Below are positions 8,883 to 20,348 of a stretch of 43,036 bases of DNA, in pieces. The position numbers and the translations under genes were made by a program. The notes beneath the pieces are model-generated. The model saw only the letters and a program-made list of their open reading frames with translations, was not told the DNA's origin and ran no database searches. Within the stretch, counting starts at the first letter, position 1. Every line of letters starts with the position of its first letter. This stretch comes from Pseudoalteromonas sp. T1lg48 (GTDB lineage Bacteria; Pseudomonadota; Gammaproteobacteria; Enterobacterales; Alteromonadaceae), in assembly GCF_002964785.1 (NCBI RefSeq), contig NZ_PQCC01000021.1, positions 1 through 43,036 on the forward strand, given 5' to 3'.

Positions 8883-9341
8883 TTAACTTGCCGACTGGCT
8901 CGCCGATTGGGCCGCCAATTTGGCTTTAATAAAGTCGTTGTGGGTGACATAGAGCAAGTCGGCCACACGGCGCACCACATGCTCCTCATGTTTATCCAGC
9001 TCGTTGTCGGCATAGGCCAGTTGCCACAACAGTTGCACTATTTCCACCCTTTGCTCGGCACTGGTGTGGTCATTGATCTGCTTAGAAAAGCGAAAATAGT
9101 CGATGGCCTCGTCCAGGTCTAGGGTGGCGGCCTGGATCAGGGTGCTGACTTGCGCTTGGTCCAGGGCAAAGTACTTTTGCAATAAGGCCTGTAACACCTC
9201 TTGCTCTTGCGCCTGTAGTTCACTATCGGCACGCATTACCTCAATTAACAGCGCGGCCACCGCGATTTTAAAATCCGGTAACTGCGGCTGATCATGGGTT
9301 GCCGCTAGGGAAGTAAAAAACAGCTTAATATGTTCTAACAT
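8883..9341 (-). CDS. TerB-domain protein
   Basis: A 152-residue all-helical acidic protein of the TerB-like family. Two similar halves carry the acidic helical motif (VMRADSELQAQEQEVLQALL and LAYADNELDKHEEHVVRRVADLL), typical of the TerB fold that binds metal ions. No signal peptide or membrane segment. I start it at 9341 (MLEHIKLFF), with GAGGG just upstream; residues before that in the longer frame look non-coding. It is the first gene of TerB / Crp-like / YgjV-like. TerB-fold proteins appear in tellurite and membrane-stress systems, but none of the other Ter genes is here. Confidence 0.87.
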   Translation of the reverse strand: MLEHIKLFFTSLAATHDQPQLPDFKIAVAALLIEVMRADSELQAQEQEVLQALLQKYFALDQAQVSTLIQAATLDLDEAIDYFRFSKQINDHTSAEQRVEIVQLLWQLAYADNELDKHEEHVVRRVADLLYVTHNDFIKAKLAAQSASQSAS

Positions 9342-9410
9342 GGCAGGGCCCTCGGTAAGTGTTACACTCACTGTAAAGGATACATGGCGTACAAACAACA
9401 GGGGCCGTTA

Positions 9411-9755
9411 ATGACACTTATGACTCGCCTGCTGGCAAGCATGTCGATCTTGCTGGCAACCAGTAGCTACGCGCAAGCGCCCGAGGGCAAGCACGAAAAG
9501 CTTTATGACTTCGACGAAAAGGTTCATTACTACCAAACTAAGCTGGCCGATAAACGCTATCGCCTGGAAGTGGTGGCCGATGACTACCAGCATTTTCAAC
9601 GCCAAAGCGTGTTTCTGCTGCGTCACGCGCGCAAACTCTGCCGCGCCGGCTCATTCAAGATCCAGGTGTTTGAGGGCGTGCAAGAATACGATCGCTTCCC
9701 CACGACGCCCCGGGCCTATGAACCCAATCTACTTACCGAAGTACAGTGTGACTAG
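9411..9755 (+). CDS. Small secreted protein, unknown function
   Basis: A 114-residue precursor with a clear Sec signal peptide (MTLMTRLLASMSILLATSSYAQA). The mature part has strands and one helix, with HFQRQSVFLLRHARKLCRAGSFKIQVFEGVQ resembling small periplasmic proteins of the CC0125/CC1285 type; that similarity is from pattern only. Two cysteines (in LCRAG and the C-terminal VQCD) could form a disulfide. Start 9411 has AGGGGC six bases upstream; 9420 is an alternative. Its 3' end overlaps the convergent gene at 9752 by 4 bases. Confidence 0.75.
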   Translation: MTLMTRLLASMSILLATSSYAQAPEGKHEKLYDFDEKVHYYQTKLADKRYRLEVVADDYQHFQRQSVFLLRHARKLCRAGSFKIQVFEGVQEYDRFPTTPRAYEPNLLTEVQCD

Positions 9756-10348
9756 TCACTATATCCCCAAGGCGCGGCTGGCGCTGCAATGGGCTTGGTC
9801 AGGTCAAAATCAACACGGAATTCACGTCCCTCTCTTACTAAGCGGTAAGTGAATTTCTCAGGGTAAACGTACATTTGCCAGGTATTACCCATTGACTGGG
9901 GAATGCCCTGGGCAACAAACAACTCCTTGGAATATTGATCCGCCGGAAAAGACTGCACATTGGCATAACCGGCATCCAGAGTATGACCACCGTACATGGT
10001 CGATGCGTCATCGGTGCCATCTTCATGGCGGTGATCATGCTTCAGACTCAGGCCACTGCCGGTCTTGGTAATAATCCAGGTGCGCGACGCATCATCGCCA
10101 ACATGAAATGGGATTTGTAATTCGCGCTCAGTGCAACGACGAACATGCATCACCAATTTAGCCTCGCTAAAACTGCTTGGACCGGCGTTATCAACGCTCA
10201 CCTGCCCCTCATACGCTTTGCCACAATGCGCCTTAATCTTGTCAAAAAATGCATCATGGGTAGGGATAGACACTAGAGGAGCTGGGCGTGCAACAGCTAT
10301 TGTACTCATACTTAATACGGCCGCACTAATGGCAAGGGTTAATTTCAT
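9752..10348 (-). CDS. Secreted hypothetical protein, 198 residues
   Basis: A precursor with a Sec signal peptide (MKLTLAISAAVLSMSTIAVARP) and a mature domain of about 175 residues. It contains two cysteines (AHCGKAYEG and RRCTERELQ) that could form a disulfide, a His-rich turn (LKHDHRHEDGT) and the segment PFHVGDDASRTWIIT. I recognise the general type (conserved periplasmic protein of marine Gammaproteobacteria) but not a named family. It lies downstream of the leu operon, separated from it by a hairpin terminator. Confidence 0.8.
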   Translation of the reverse strand: MKLTLAISAAVLSMSTIAVARPAPLVSIPTHDAFFDKIKAHCGKAYEGQVSVDNAGPSSFSEAKLVMHVRRCTERELQIPFHVGDDASRTWIITKTGSGLSLKHDHRHEDGTDDASTMYGGHTLDAGYANVQSFPADQYSKELFVAQGIPQSMGNTWQMYVYPEKFTYRLVREGREFRVDFDLTKPIAAPAAPWGYSD

Positions 10349-10361
10349 GATGTTCGTCCAT

Positions 10362-10393
10362 TACAAAAATAAAGCGCCATAGTAGCGCTTTAA
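10362..10393 (-). terminator. Intrinsic terminator of the leu operon
   Basis: On the minus strand AAAGCGC / GCGCTTT (10371-10377 and 10385-10391) pair around a 7-base loop and are followed by ATTTTTG. It lies 28 bases after the leuD stop. Confidence 0.7.
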
Positions 10394-10418
10394 TTAAGGG
10401 TATGGCGAGTTTTTGAGA

Positions 10419-11018
10419 TTATTGCCAAGGACGCTCGGCCTGCAACTGCTGCTCAAAAGCCTCGATTTGTGGATTAAACTGCTCGGTTACCCCGATAAAG
10501 TCCAGGCCGCTGAGCAAGCGCTCCTTAATATCGCCGCGCACCTCAAAGGCAATGGGTGCAAAGGATGCGCTTAGCAACTGCTGGTTTTGCAAATCGACAT
10601 CGATCTGCAAGGGCGCGTCGCCCTGCGCCAGGGCAAACAAGGCATCGAGCTGGTCGCTGGGCAAGGTTATGGCCAGCATCTGGTTATTGGCACAGTTATT
10701 AAAAAAGATATCGGCAAAGCTTTCGGCAATGATCACGGTAAAACCATATTGTTTCAATGCCCAAGGCGCGTGCTCGCGAGATGAGCCACAACCAAAGTTA
10801 TCGCGACTAAGCAGTACACTGGCGCCCTGGTATTGCGGATAATTAAGCACAAACCCCGGATCCGGCTCGCCGTTTTCAAGGTAACGCCAGTCGTAAAACA
10901 ACGCCCGATCAAAGCCATTGCGACTGGTGGAGGTCAGAAACTGCTTCGGAATAATCTGATCGGTGTCGACATTGTTTTTATCCAAAGGGGCAACTAACCC
11001 GGTGTGAAAATGACTCAT
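10419..11018 (-). CDS. leuD: 3-isopropylmalate dehydratase small subunit
   Basis: A 199-residue small subunit of isopropylmalate isomerase, which with LeuC converts 2- to 3-isopropylmalate in leucine biosynthesis. It has the aconitase swivel-domain motifs [12 protein letters not shown] near the N-terminus and [18 protein letters not shown] in the middle. Its start overlaps the leuC stop by 4 bases, a sign of translational coupling. Last gene of leuABCD. Confidence 0.98.
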   Translation of the reverse strand: MSHFHTGLVAPLDKNNVDTDQIIPKQFLTSTSRNGFDRALFYDWRYLENGEPDPGFVLNYPQYQGASVLLSRDNFGCGSSREHAPWALKQYGFTVIIAESFADIFFNNCANNQMLAITLPSDQLDALFALAQGDAPLQIDVDLQNQQLLSASFAPIAFEVRGDIKERLLSGLDFIGVTEQFNPQIEAFEQQLQAERPWQ

Positions 11019-12433
11019 GATGTAACTCCTTGAATATCGACGAAGTGACCGGCAATGGCTGCGGCGGCGGCCATGGCGGGGCTGACCAAGTGAGTGCGCC
11101 CACCTCGACCCTGGCGGCCTTCAAAATTACGGTTAGAGGTGGAGGCGCAGCGCTTACCCGGCGCTAAGCGATCGTCATTCATCGCCAGGCACATGGAGCA
11201 CCCCGGCTCACGCCATTCAAAACCAGCGGCCTTAAAGATGTCCGCCAAGCCTTCTTCTTCCGCTTGTCTTTTCACTAGCCCAGAGCCAGGCACGATCAAG
11301 GCTTCAATACCAGGCGCAACCTGCTTACCGGCGACAATCTCGGCGGCGGCGCGCAAGTCTTCAATGCGGCTATTGGTACAGGAGCCGATAAACACGGTAT
11401 CGACACTGACCTCGCTGAGCTTTTGCCCGGGCTGAAGATCCATGTATTTCAGGGCGCTGCGAATGGCATCGGCCTTAATCAAGTCGGTTTCCTGCTGCGG
11501 ATCTGGGACAGGATCGTTAACCCCGATCACCTGCTCCGGGCTGGTACCCCAGGTGATCTGCGGTTGCACTGAGGCGGCGTCGATTTCGATGACCTTATCA
11601 AATACCGCATCGGCGTCACTGCGCAAGGTCTGCCAGTAGGCAACAGCGGCGGCAAAGTCTTCGCCGCGCGGCGCGAAAGGACGCCCCTCAAGGTAGGCAT
11701 AGGTTTTTTCGTCCGGGGCGATTAAGCCGGCCTTGGCTCCCATTTCTATACTCATATTGCACAGCGTCATGCGCGCTTCCATCGACAGTGCTTCAATGCC
11801 GGTGCCGCAAAATTCGGCCACATAGCCAGTGCCGCCGGCGGTCCCCAATTGACCAATCACCGTCAAGATTAGATCTTTTGCCGTCACCGTCGGGCGTAAA
11901 ACGCCATTAACTTGAATTTTTAACGACTTGGCTTTTTTCTGCTGCAAGGTCTGGGTGGCCAGCACATGCTCAACCTCAGAAGTACCAATGCCGTGCGCCA
12001 GGGCACCGAAGGCACCGTGAGTTGAGGTATGACTGTCACCGCAGACTATGGTGGTACCGGGCAAGGTAATGCCCTGCTCGGGCCCCATGACATGGACGAT
12101 ACCCTGATTAATGGAGTTAAGATCGTACAAGACTATGCCGAAGTCTTTGCAGTTTTGCGCCAAGGCCTGCAACTGGTTACGCGACACCTCGCTGGCGGCA
12201 TCTAATGAGCGGCTCCTGGTCGAAACGTTATGATCCATGGTGGCAAAGGTCTTTTGCGGACAGCGCACCGGGCGGTTTTTTTCACGCAGGCCGGCAAAGG
12301 CCTGAGGCGAGGTCACCTCATGCACCAGGTGACGATCGATATAAAGCAAATCGGTTTGTTCGTTTAAGTGGGCAACACAATGCGCCTGCCAAATTTTGTC
12401 GTATAGGGTCTGGGCCACTTGCTGGTTCCTCAT
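11015..12433 (-). CDS. leuC: 3-isopropylmalate dehydratase large subunit
   Basis: A 472-residue aconitase-family protein carrying the 4Fe-4S cluster of isopropylmalate isomerase. Cluster cysteines are visible in FIGSCTNSR (about residue 350) and GCSMCLAMN (about 410). The substrate-loop motif [19 protein letters not shown] is intact. Full length. It starts 6 bases after leuB and overlaps leuD by 4 bases. Confidence 0.98.
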   Translation of the reverse strand: MRNQQVAQTLYDKIWQAHCVAHLNEQTDLLYIDRHLVHEVTSPQAFAGLREKNRPVRCPQKTFATMDHNVSTRSRSLDAASEVSRNQLQALAQNCKDFGIVLYDLNSINQGIVHVMGPEQGITLPGTTIVCGDSHTSTHGAFGALAHGIGTSEVEHVLATQTLQQKKAKSLKIQVNGVLRPTVTAKDLILTVIGQLGTAGGTGYVAEFCGTGIEALSMEARMTLCNMSIEMGAKAGLIAPDEKTYAYLEGRPFAPRGEDFAAAVAYWQTLRSDADAVFDKVIEIDAASVQPQITWGTSPEQVIGVNDPVPDPQQETDLIKADAIRSALKYMDLQPGQKLSEVSVDTVFIGSCTNSRIEDLRAAAEIVAGKQVAPGIEALIVPGSGLVKRQAEEEGLADIFKAAGFEWREPGCSMCLAMNDDRLAPGKRCASTSNRNFEGRQGRGGRTHLVSPAMAAAAAIAGHFVDIQGVTS

Positions 12434-12439
12434 TCTCGG

Positions 12440-15060
<2,621 letters not shown>

Positions 15061-15104
15061 TATGTGTCCTCATCCTCAGTGCCCAATGCCAAAATATCAA
15101 TGCT

Positions 15105-15135
15105 AGAAATAAAAAAACCCCGCAAGGTGCGGGGT
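15105..15135 (-). terminator. leu operon attenuator (Rho-independent terminator)
   Basis: On the minus strand ACCCCGCA / TGCGGGGT (15117-15124 and 15128-15135) form an 8-bp GC-rich stem with a 3-base loop, followed directly by seven Ts. It lies between the leucine leader peptide and leuA, the position expected of an attenuator. Confidence 0.9.
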
Positions 15136-15170
15136 CTTATTGAGTTTCTGTGTCACACACAGCCAACACG

Positions 15171-15239
15171 CTACGCCCCGCTAATTTGCTCTAGGAGCAG
15201 CAGAGTGAGTAGGCGAGAAATTGACTGGTTTGTGTGCAT
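15171..15239 (-). CDS. leuL: leu operon leader peptide
   Basis: A 22-residue reading frame ending in TAG and containing a leucine run LLTLLLL, read from codons CTA CTC ACT CTG CTG CTC CTA. It lies 36 bases upstream of the attenuator stem and about 110 bases upstream of leuA. An in-frame ATG three bases earlier (15242) could also be the start. Ribosome stalling on the leucine codons when charged Leu-tRNA is scarce should favour an antiterminator and let transcription reach leuA. The ribosome site is weak. The frame is too short for ordinary gene finders. Confidence 0.85.
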   Translation of the reverse strand: MHTNQSISRLLTLLLLEQISGA

Positions 15240-15275
15240 CATGGGTATTGATTCATTATTAGTAAGTTGGCTAAT

Positions 15276-15304
15276 TTTTAACACTAACCCAGGTGCCCAG
15301 GCAA
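15276..15304 (-). promoter_or_regulatory. Candidate leu operon promoter
   Basis: TTGCCT (15299-15304), 17 bases, TTAAAA (15276-15281) on the minus strand would start transcription near 15268, about 26 bases before the leader peptide. The -10 is imperfect. From here to fabR (15305-15469) I see only AT-rich DNA. Confidence 0.4.
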
Positions 15305-15469
15305 GCATAAAAAATCCAAAAAATGCTAAAGCAAACCCTTTTTAATGAAAAATACTTCCAACAATCAAATGAAATTAGAATATAAAAACCAGAATAGGCG
15401 TAGGTAGCACAGAGACTAGCTCCGTGCAGTGGGATCCCTGCGTATATTATTTTATTTTAAGAACAGGGC

Positions 15470-16084
15470 TTATTTGCTGTTTTTTTGCGCATAGTGATAA
15501 CCACCAAAGGAAATATACCTAAGTTGCCATTGCAAACGCTCAACCAGCTCCTCACGGGATTGCCCCTCCAAATCCAGCGCTTCCGCACCCGAGGTAAAGA
15601 CTATGGTGACCATGGCCTCGGCCTGCATATAGGCATGGTGACTATCGCACTGAGTTTCCCCTTCTAAATAGTGAGCCAGTTCGAGAATAAAGTGCTTAAT
15701 CTCGCGCGCCACCGCGGAACGAAACGCTTTCGAGGTACCCGAACGCTCGCGCAACAGCAGTCGAAACTGATTGGGCTGGTTATCGATAAACTCCATAAAG
15801 GTCAGCACAGAGGTAGAGATCACGCTGCCACCACTGGCAATACGGCGACGTGCCTGGCGCATCAATTGACGCAGCGTCAGACCGGCCTCGTCAACCATGG
15901 TCAAACCCAGCTCATTCATGTCTTTAAAATGGCGATAAAAGGAGGTCGGGGCTATACCGGCTTCACGGGCTACCTCGCGCAAACTGAGATTAGAAAAACT
16001 ATGCTCAGCGCTCAATTGGTTAAAGGCCGCCGCAATCAATGCTTGACGGGTTTTCATTTTTTGCTGGGCGCGAACTCCGGCCAT
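15470..16084 (-). CDS. fabR: TetR-family repressor of unsaturated fatty acid synthesis
   Basis: A 204-residue TetR-type repressor closely matching FabR (YijC). The N-terminal DNA-binding region [21 protein letters not shown] and the family segments [32 protein letters not shown] and [16 protein letters not shown] are all present. FabR senses the ratio of unsaturated to saturated acyl groups and represses desaturation or fabA/fabB genes. Here it is divergent from a desaturase gene, with a FabR-type palindrome at 16151-16168, so the desaturase is the obvious target. Confidence 0.95.
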   Translation of the reverse strand: MAGVRAQQKMKTRQALIAAAFNQLSAEHSFSNLSLREVAREAGIAPTSFYRHFKDMNELGLTMVDEAGLTLRQLMRQARRRIASGGSVISTSVLTFMEFIDNQPNQFRLLLRERSGTSKAFRSAVAREIKHFILELAHYLEGETQCDSHHAYMQAEAMVTIVFTSGAEALDLEGQSREELVERLQWQLRYISFGGYHYAQKNSK

Positions 16085-16121
16085 GGTGCCACCTAAGCTG
16101 ATAAAAACTCAAGTCTAATAC

Positions 16122-16168
16122 TTGACGCTAAGAGATTGAACCTCTATTTTAGCGTACACTTGTACGCT
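16122..16168 (+). promoter_or_regulatory. Desaturase promoter with FabR operator
   Basis: TTGACG (16122-16127), a 17-base spacer and TATTTT (16145-16150) form a good sigma70 promoter. Immediately after it, AGCGTACACTTGTACGCT (16151-16168) is palindromic over 16 of 18 bases and matches the FabR consensus known from fabA/fabB. The operator covers the expected start site, so bound FabR would block initiation. A half-site-like GACGCTAAG lies at the -35. Confidence 0.85.
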
Positions 16169-16182
16169 GAGATTTTTTATTC

Positions 16183-17313
16183 ATGAATAAACCTCCTATT
16201 TTATGGCTTAATGTGCTGTTTTTCAGCCTGTCCTTTTTAGCCGCAATCACCTTGGTTCCCTGGTACGGGATCGCCCATGGATACAGTGCTTCCCACTGGT
16301 TGGCCTTTGTTGCTTGTATGTTTTTTGCCGGCCTTTCAATCACCGCCGGATACCACCGCCTATGGGCCCACAAAGCCTATGAAGTTCATCCCGTTATTGA
16401 GGTTATTTTTGCACTAGGCGGCGCATTTGCTATACAAAACAGTGCCCTGCATTGGAGCAGCGATCACAGGGTGCACCATGGTCAGGTCGACGATCCGGTA
16501 AAGGACCCCTATGCTGCTACCCGAGGTTTTTGGTATAGCCATATAGGCTGGATGCTGCGCGATTATCAGGGCGAAGCCTATGGCAACTACAGCAATGCCC
16601 GCGACCTGCAACGCAATAAGGTGGTTATGTGGCAACATAAACATTATATGAAACTGGTGGTGTTGATGAACTTAGGCCTCCCCCTGCTGTTAGGGGTTAT
16701 TCTTGGCGACATCATCGGCATGTTGTTACTGGCGGGTTTACTGCGCCTGGTGTTATCACAGCACTTTACCTTCTTTATTAACTCCCTCGCCCATATTTGG
16801 GGCTCGCGTCCGTACACACAAAAAAACACCGCCCGTGATAATGGCTTGCTCGCACTGCTTACCTACGGCGAGGGTTACCACAACTTCCATCATATTTTTG
16901 CCAGCGATTATCGCAACGGTATCCGTTGGTGGCACTACGACCCCACCAAGTGGATGATCCGCACCTTTGCCTATCTGGGGCTAGCGAAAAAGCTTAAGCG
17001 CACACCCATAGAGCGCATCGAACAGGCCAAGGCGCAAACCCTGCTGGCTAAAACCAAGGTCGAACTTGCCGCCAAGGAAGTCGCTCATGATAAACTAGCG
17101 CTACTGCAAAACGAGTATGAAATATTGCTGAAAAAGCTGCAGCATTTTTGCCAGGTACAGAAGCAGGTACTTGAAGCGAAAAAGAATTCGATGCTGCAAC
17201 AATGCGAAAAATCCGCTTTAATGAAGCAATATCATGATTTAGAAGATGCGTGGCAAACGCAAAAGCAGGCTTGGTTAGCGTTAAATGCACGCTTGCTAAA
17301 GGCGTATAGCTAG
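16183..17313 (+). CDS. Membrane acyl-CoA / acyl-lipid delta-9-type fatty acid desaturase
   Basis: A 376-residue di-iron membrane desaturase. The three histidine boxes are intact: HRLWAH (about residue 58), HRVHH (about 95) and HNFHH (about 236). Four or so hydrophobic segments surround them. After about residue 275 comes a roughly 100-residue charged, Lys/Gln-rich coiled-coil tail not part of the catalytic core. It introduces double bonds into saturated acyl chains to keep membranes fluid, complementing anaerobic FabA/FabB synthesis. FabR is divergent with an operator between, so expression should follow membrane acyl composition. sthA starts 24 bases downstream. Confidence 0.93.
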   Translation: MNKPPILWLNVLFFSLSFLAAITLVPWYGIAHGYSASHWLAFVACMFFAGLSITAGYHRLWAHKAYEVHPVIEVIFALGGAFAIQNSALHWSSDHRVHHGQVDDPVKDPYAATRGFWYSHIGWMLRDYQGEAYGNYSNARDLQRNKVVMWQHKHYMKLVVLMNLGLPLLLGVILGDIIGMLLLAGLLRLVLSQHFTFFINSLAHIWGSRPYTQKNTARDNGLLALLTYGEGYHNFHHIFASDYRNGIRWWHYDPTKWMIRTFAYLGLAKKLKRTPIERIEQAKAQTLLAKTKVELAAKEVAHDKLALLQNEYEILLKKLQHFCQVQKQVLEAKKNSMLQQCEKSALMKQYHDLEDAWQTQKQAWLALNARLLKAYS

Positions 17314-17337
17314 GCATCAAAGGGTAAAGGAGTGAGC

Positions 17338-18768
17338 GTGGCTAAACAAACCACAAGTAAGAAGAAACCCGAGGCGTCATATCAGTATGACGCCATTATT
17401 ATTGGCACCGGACCGGGGGGCGAAGGCACCGCCATGAACCTGGCCAAGAGCAATAAAAAGGTAGCGGTGATCGAACGCCAGCGTGCCGTCGGCGGTGGTT
17501 GTGTGCATTGGGGCACCATTCCTTCCAAAGCCCTGCGTCACTCGGTCAGCCGTTATATCGAATACAAGGCCAACCCCTTATTCAATATCTCCGAGCGCCC
17601 TAGTCGCCTGACCTTTGGCGATATCTTGAGTCATACCAGTGCGGTGATCTCCAAGCAGTCGAACCTGCGTAGCAGCTTTTATGAGCGCAACCGCATCGAT
17701 CTCTATCAGGGGGATGCCAGCTTTATCGATAAGCACACGGTTCAGGTACAACACCTGGACGGAACAATAGAGCAGTTGAGCGCACCGACCATAGTGATCG
17801 CCACCGGCTCGCGCCCATATCGTCCAGCAGATATCGACTTTAATCATCCCCGCATCTATGACAGCGACACAATTTTAAACCTGCAACACGATCCACAACG
17901 CATCCTGATCTATGGTGCCGGTGTAATTGGTTGTGAGTACGCTTCTATTTTCAAAGGATTAGGAACCAAGGTCGATCTGGTTAACACCCGAGACCGATTG
18001 CTCGCCTTTATGGATGACGAAATCTCCGATGCCCTGAGCTATCACTTTTGGAACAGTGGCATCTTTATTCGCCATAACGAAGAATTCGATCGCGTCGAAG
18101 CGCGCGACGACGGCATCATTATGCATATGAAGTCGGGCAAACGCGTTAAGGCCGATTGCCTGCTCTTTGCCAATGGCCGCACCGGTAACACAGATACCTT
18201 AAATCTAGGCGCGGTGGGCTTAAAGGCCGACAGTCGCGGCCAACTTAAGGTCAACGAAAGTTATCAAACCGAAGTCGGTAACATTTATGCGGTCGGTGAT
18301 GTGATAGGCTACCCCAGCCTAGCCAGCGCCGCCTTCGACCAGGGCCGTATCTGTGCCGATGCCATAGTCAAAGGCGAATGCAACGAAAAGCTGATCATCG
18401 ATATCCCCGCCGGTATCTATACCATTCCGGAAATGAGCTCGGTGGGCAAAACCGAGCAGCAGCTTACCGCCGCCAAAATTCCTTACGAGGTGGGCCGCGC
18501 CCAGTTTAAACATTTGGCGCGGGCGCAAATTGCCGGTACCGATGTGGGCAGCCTGAAAATTTTATTCCATAGCGAAACCAAAGAAGTATTGGGTGTCCAC
18601 TGCTTTGGCGAGCGCGCCTCGGAGATAGTGCATATCGGCCAGGCCATCATGGAGCAGAAAAATGGCGGCAACAATGTTGAGTATTTCGTCAACACCACCT
18701 TTAACTACCCGACCATGGCCGAAGCCTACCGGGTGGCGGCATTGAATGGTCTTAATCGCTTAGTTTGA
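17338..18768 (+). CDS. sthA: Soluble pyridine nucleotide transhydrogenase
   Basis: A 476-residue FAD flavoprotein transferring hydride between NADPH and NAD. The FAD dinucleotide fold is [18 protein letters not shown]; the family-specific [17 protein letters not shown] replaces the redox disulfide of related lipoamide dehydrogenases. The NAD(P) fold [14 protein letters not shown] and FAD motif [17 protein letters not shown] follow, then a dimerization domain. Two GTG codons are possible (17332 and 17338). I prefer 17338 because AAAGGAG at 17326-17332 is then properly spaced. It lies 24 bases after the desaturase, whose reaction uses reduced pyridine nucleotides, so cotranscription makes sense. 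Confidence 0.95.
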   Translation: MAKQTTSKKKPEASYQYDAIIIGTGPGGEGTAMNLAKSNKKVAVIERQRAVGGGCVHWGTIPSKALRHSVSRYIEYKANPLFNISERPSRLTFGDILSHTSAVISKQSNLRSSFYERNRIDLYQGDASFIDKHTVQVQHLDGTIEQLSAPTIVIATGSRPYRPADIDFNHPRIYDSDTILNLQHDPQRILIYGAGVIGCEYASIFKGLGTKVDLVNTRDRLLAFMDDEISDALSYHFWNSGIFIRHNEEFDRVEARDDGIIMHMKSGKRVKADCLLFANGRTGNTDTLNLGAVGLKADSRGQLKVNESYQTEVGNIYAVGDVIGYPSLASAAFDQGRICADAIVKGECNEKLIIDIPAGIYTIPEMSSVGKTEQQLTAAKIPYEVGRAQFKHLARAQIAGTDVGSLKILFHSETKEVLGVHCFGERASEIVHIGQAIMEQKNGGNNVEYFVNTTFNYPTMAEAYRVAALNGLNRLV

Positions 18769-18800
18769 TATAGATTAAGAAAATACTCTCTATAAACACC

Positions 18801-18826
18801 AAAATGGGCCTTGTGCCCATTTTTTA
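18801..18826 (+). terminator. Intrinsic terminator of desaturase-sthA
   Basis: A 9-bp stem AAAATGGGC / GCCCATTTT (18801-18809, 18815-18823) with a 5-base loop runs into Ts, 33 bases after the sthA stop. Confidence 0.85.
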
Positions 18827-18899
18827 TCATTCAGCCCTTGTTCAACTGTAAAATTCTTGTAAACTCGATGATATAAGAAGAAAAAGTTAGGGAAAGGGA

Positions 18900-20276
18900 A
18901 TGAAAATACGTGCATTTGGTCTTTGTGCAGCATTAAGTCTGGCAAGTTTCGCCACATTCGCCGATTATTCCAGCGCTCAGAAAGATCTCAAAAATGAAGA
19001 TTACGCTGCGGCCTTCACTGAATTTAAGAAGCTCGCCGAGCAAGGTCACCCGCAGGCTATGTTTGAACTAGCCAAGCTCTATGAGCAGGGCCAGGGTACC
19101 GACGCCGACATCTACAGTGCTTTTTCTTGGTACATGCTTGCCCTCGATTACGGTAACGAAGATGCCAAAGATCGCTATCGTGAAATCCGCCGTGAAGTGC
19201 CTTCTCGTAAAGATGGTAAAGACCACTACAAGGCGCTTTCATATAAATTCGGCTTTGAAGAGCATCAACGCACCCTGGCTCCGATAAAAGATAAATCCGG
19301 CCACGATGCCCGCTATATCACTGTTAAACAAAAGGTTAACCCTACCTATAACGACGAGGCTGGCATTCAAAGCGCATGGGCGACGGTCAGTTTTGACGTT
19401 AATCAGCAGGGTAAAGTAATTAACGAGCGGGTGATCGCCTCTTTCCCGAAAGGGGTTATCGATGACGCCGCCTTAGAAGCCATCGCTCAGTGGCAATACA
19501 ATGTGCCTAACGACTACAGCGGTGAACCGCAAGCGGTGTTCGATCTAACCCATACCTTCGAGCTGCAAAGCAACAAGAGCAATTACCGCCGCGAATATAA
19601 GTCGCAATTGGCGGAGTACTCACAAAAACTTAAAGCGCTTGCTGATAAGGGCAATAATTACGCCCAGGCTCGTTATGCCATGATGCTGGAAGCCGACTTG
19701 GTGGAAAACAGCAAAGAGCATTACCTGGACTGGTATTACCGTGCCGCCATTAACGGCAACTACGATGCGCAATTATGGCTGGTACGCTGCTTCGAATATG
19801 GCACCGCTTGTAAAGCCGATAAGAAAAAGGCGTATAACTGGTTGGAAGTGGCCAGCCACAGTGGGAACGAGCGCGCCCAATATCAGTTGGCCAGCAAGTT
19901 GCTCGACTATGAGACGGTTCATTATGACCTGGATAAAGCGGCAAAAATTCTTAAAAAAGCCACGCATCAGCAGTATCTGCCGGCGATGATCGCCTACGCC
20001 AAACTGCTGGCCTTTGCCGATAAAGAATCGATCCGCAACTATGAAGAAGCGGTCAAATACGCCGAACTTGCCCGTGCTGAAGCACCGGATAACCCGGTCC
20101 TGCTTTCGGTGTTGGGTGTCGCCTACAGCGAACTGGGTCGCATGCAGCAAGGTGAAAAATACCTGCGCCAGGCCTACGATGAAGCCAAACGCCGCAACTG
20201 GCCAACGCAAAATTACCTAGAGCTGATGGAAGGCCGCGCCTCAATGATGGCCAACGGCACCAGCCTGATTTACTAA
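18900..20276 (+). CDS. Periplasmic Sel1-repeat protein with central TonB C-terminal domain
   Basis: A 458-residue precursor with a Sec signal peptide (first 21 residues). Residues about 25-90 hold Sel1/TPR repeats (AEQGHPQAMFELAKLYEQGQGT). Residues about 150-225 resemble a TonB C-terminal domain (WATVSFDVNQQGKVINERVIASFP, then DDAALEAIAQWQYNVP). Residues about 235-440 return to Sel1 repeats. The usual TonB membrane anchor and proline linker are missing, so this is not an energy transducer but a periplasmic scaffold with a TonB-like fold. AGGGAAAGGG just before ATG is a strong ribosome site. It stands alone, with terminators on both sides. Confidence 0.88.
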   Translation: MKIRAFGLCAALSLASFATFADYSSAQKDLKNEDYAAAFTEFKKLAEQGHPQAMFELAKLYEQGQGTDADIYSAFSWYMLALDYGNEDAKDRYREIRREVPSRKDGKDHYKALSYKFGFEEHQRTLAPIKDKSGHDARYITVKQKVNPTYNDEAGIQSAWATVSFDVNQQGKVINERVIASFPKGVIDDAALEAIAQWQYNVPNDYSGEPQAVFDLTHTFELQSNKSNYRREYKSQLAEYSQKLKALADKGNNYAQARYAMMLEADLVENSKEHYLDWYYRAAINGNYDAQLWLVRCFEYGTACKADKKKAYNWLEVASHSGNERAQYQLASKLLDYETVHYDLDKAAKILKKATHQQYLPAMIAYAKLLAFADKESIRNYEEAVKYAELARAEAPDNPVLLSVLGVAYSELGRMQQGEKYLRQAYDEAKRRNWPTQNYLELMEGRASMMANGTSLIY

Positions 20277-20302
20277 CGGCTAGGTTATAAAACGACAGAC
20301 AC

Positions 20303-20336
20303 AAAAAAGCCCGCTACTGCGGGCTTTTTCTTTTTT
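20303..20336. terminator. Bidirectional terminator, TonB/Sel1 gene and hemE
   Basis: AAAAAAGCCCGC (20303-20314) and GCGGGCTTTTT (20319-20329) pair around TACT, with A and T runs on either side, so it serves both convergent genes. Confidence 0.93.
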
Positions 20337-20348
20337 ATCTTTAAATGC

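Noticed and set aside
17048..17320. Antisense frames over the desaturase, and many similar frames elsewhere
   Set aside because: They lie entirely inside strong genes, with no ribosome site or recognisable domain.
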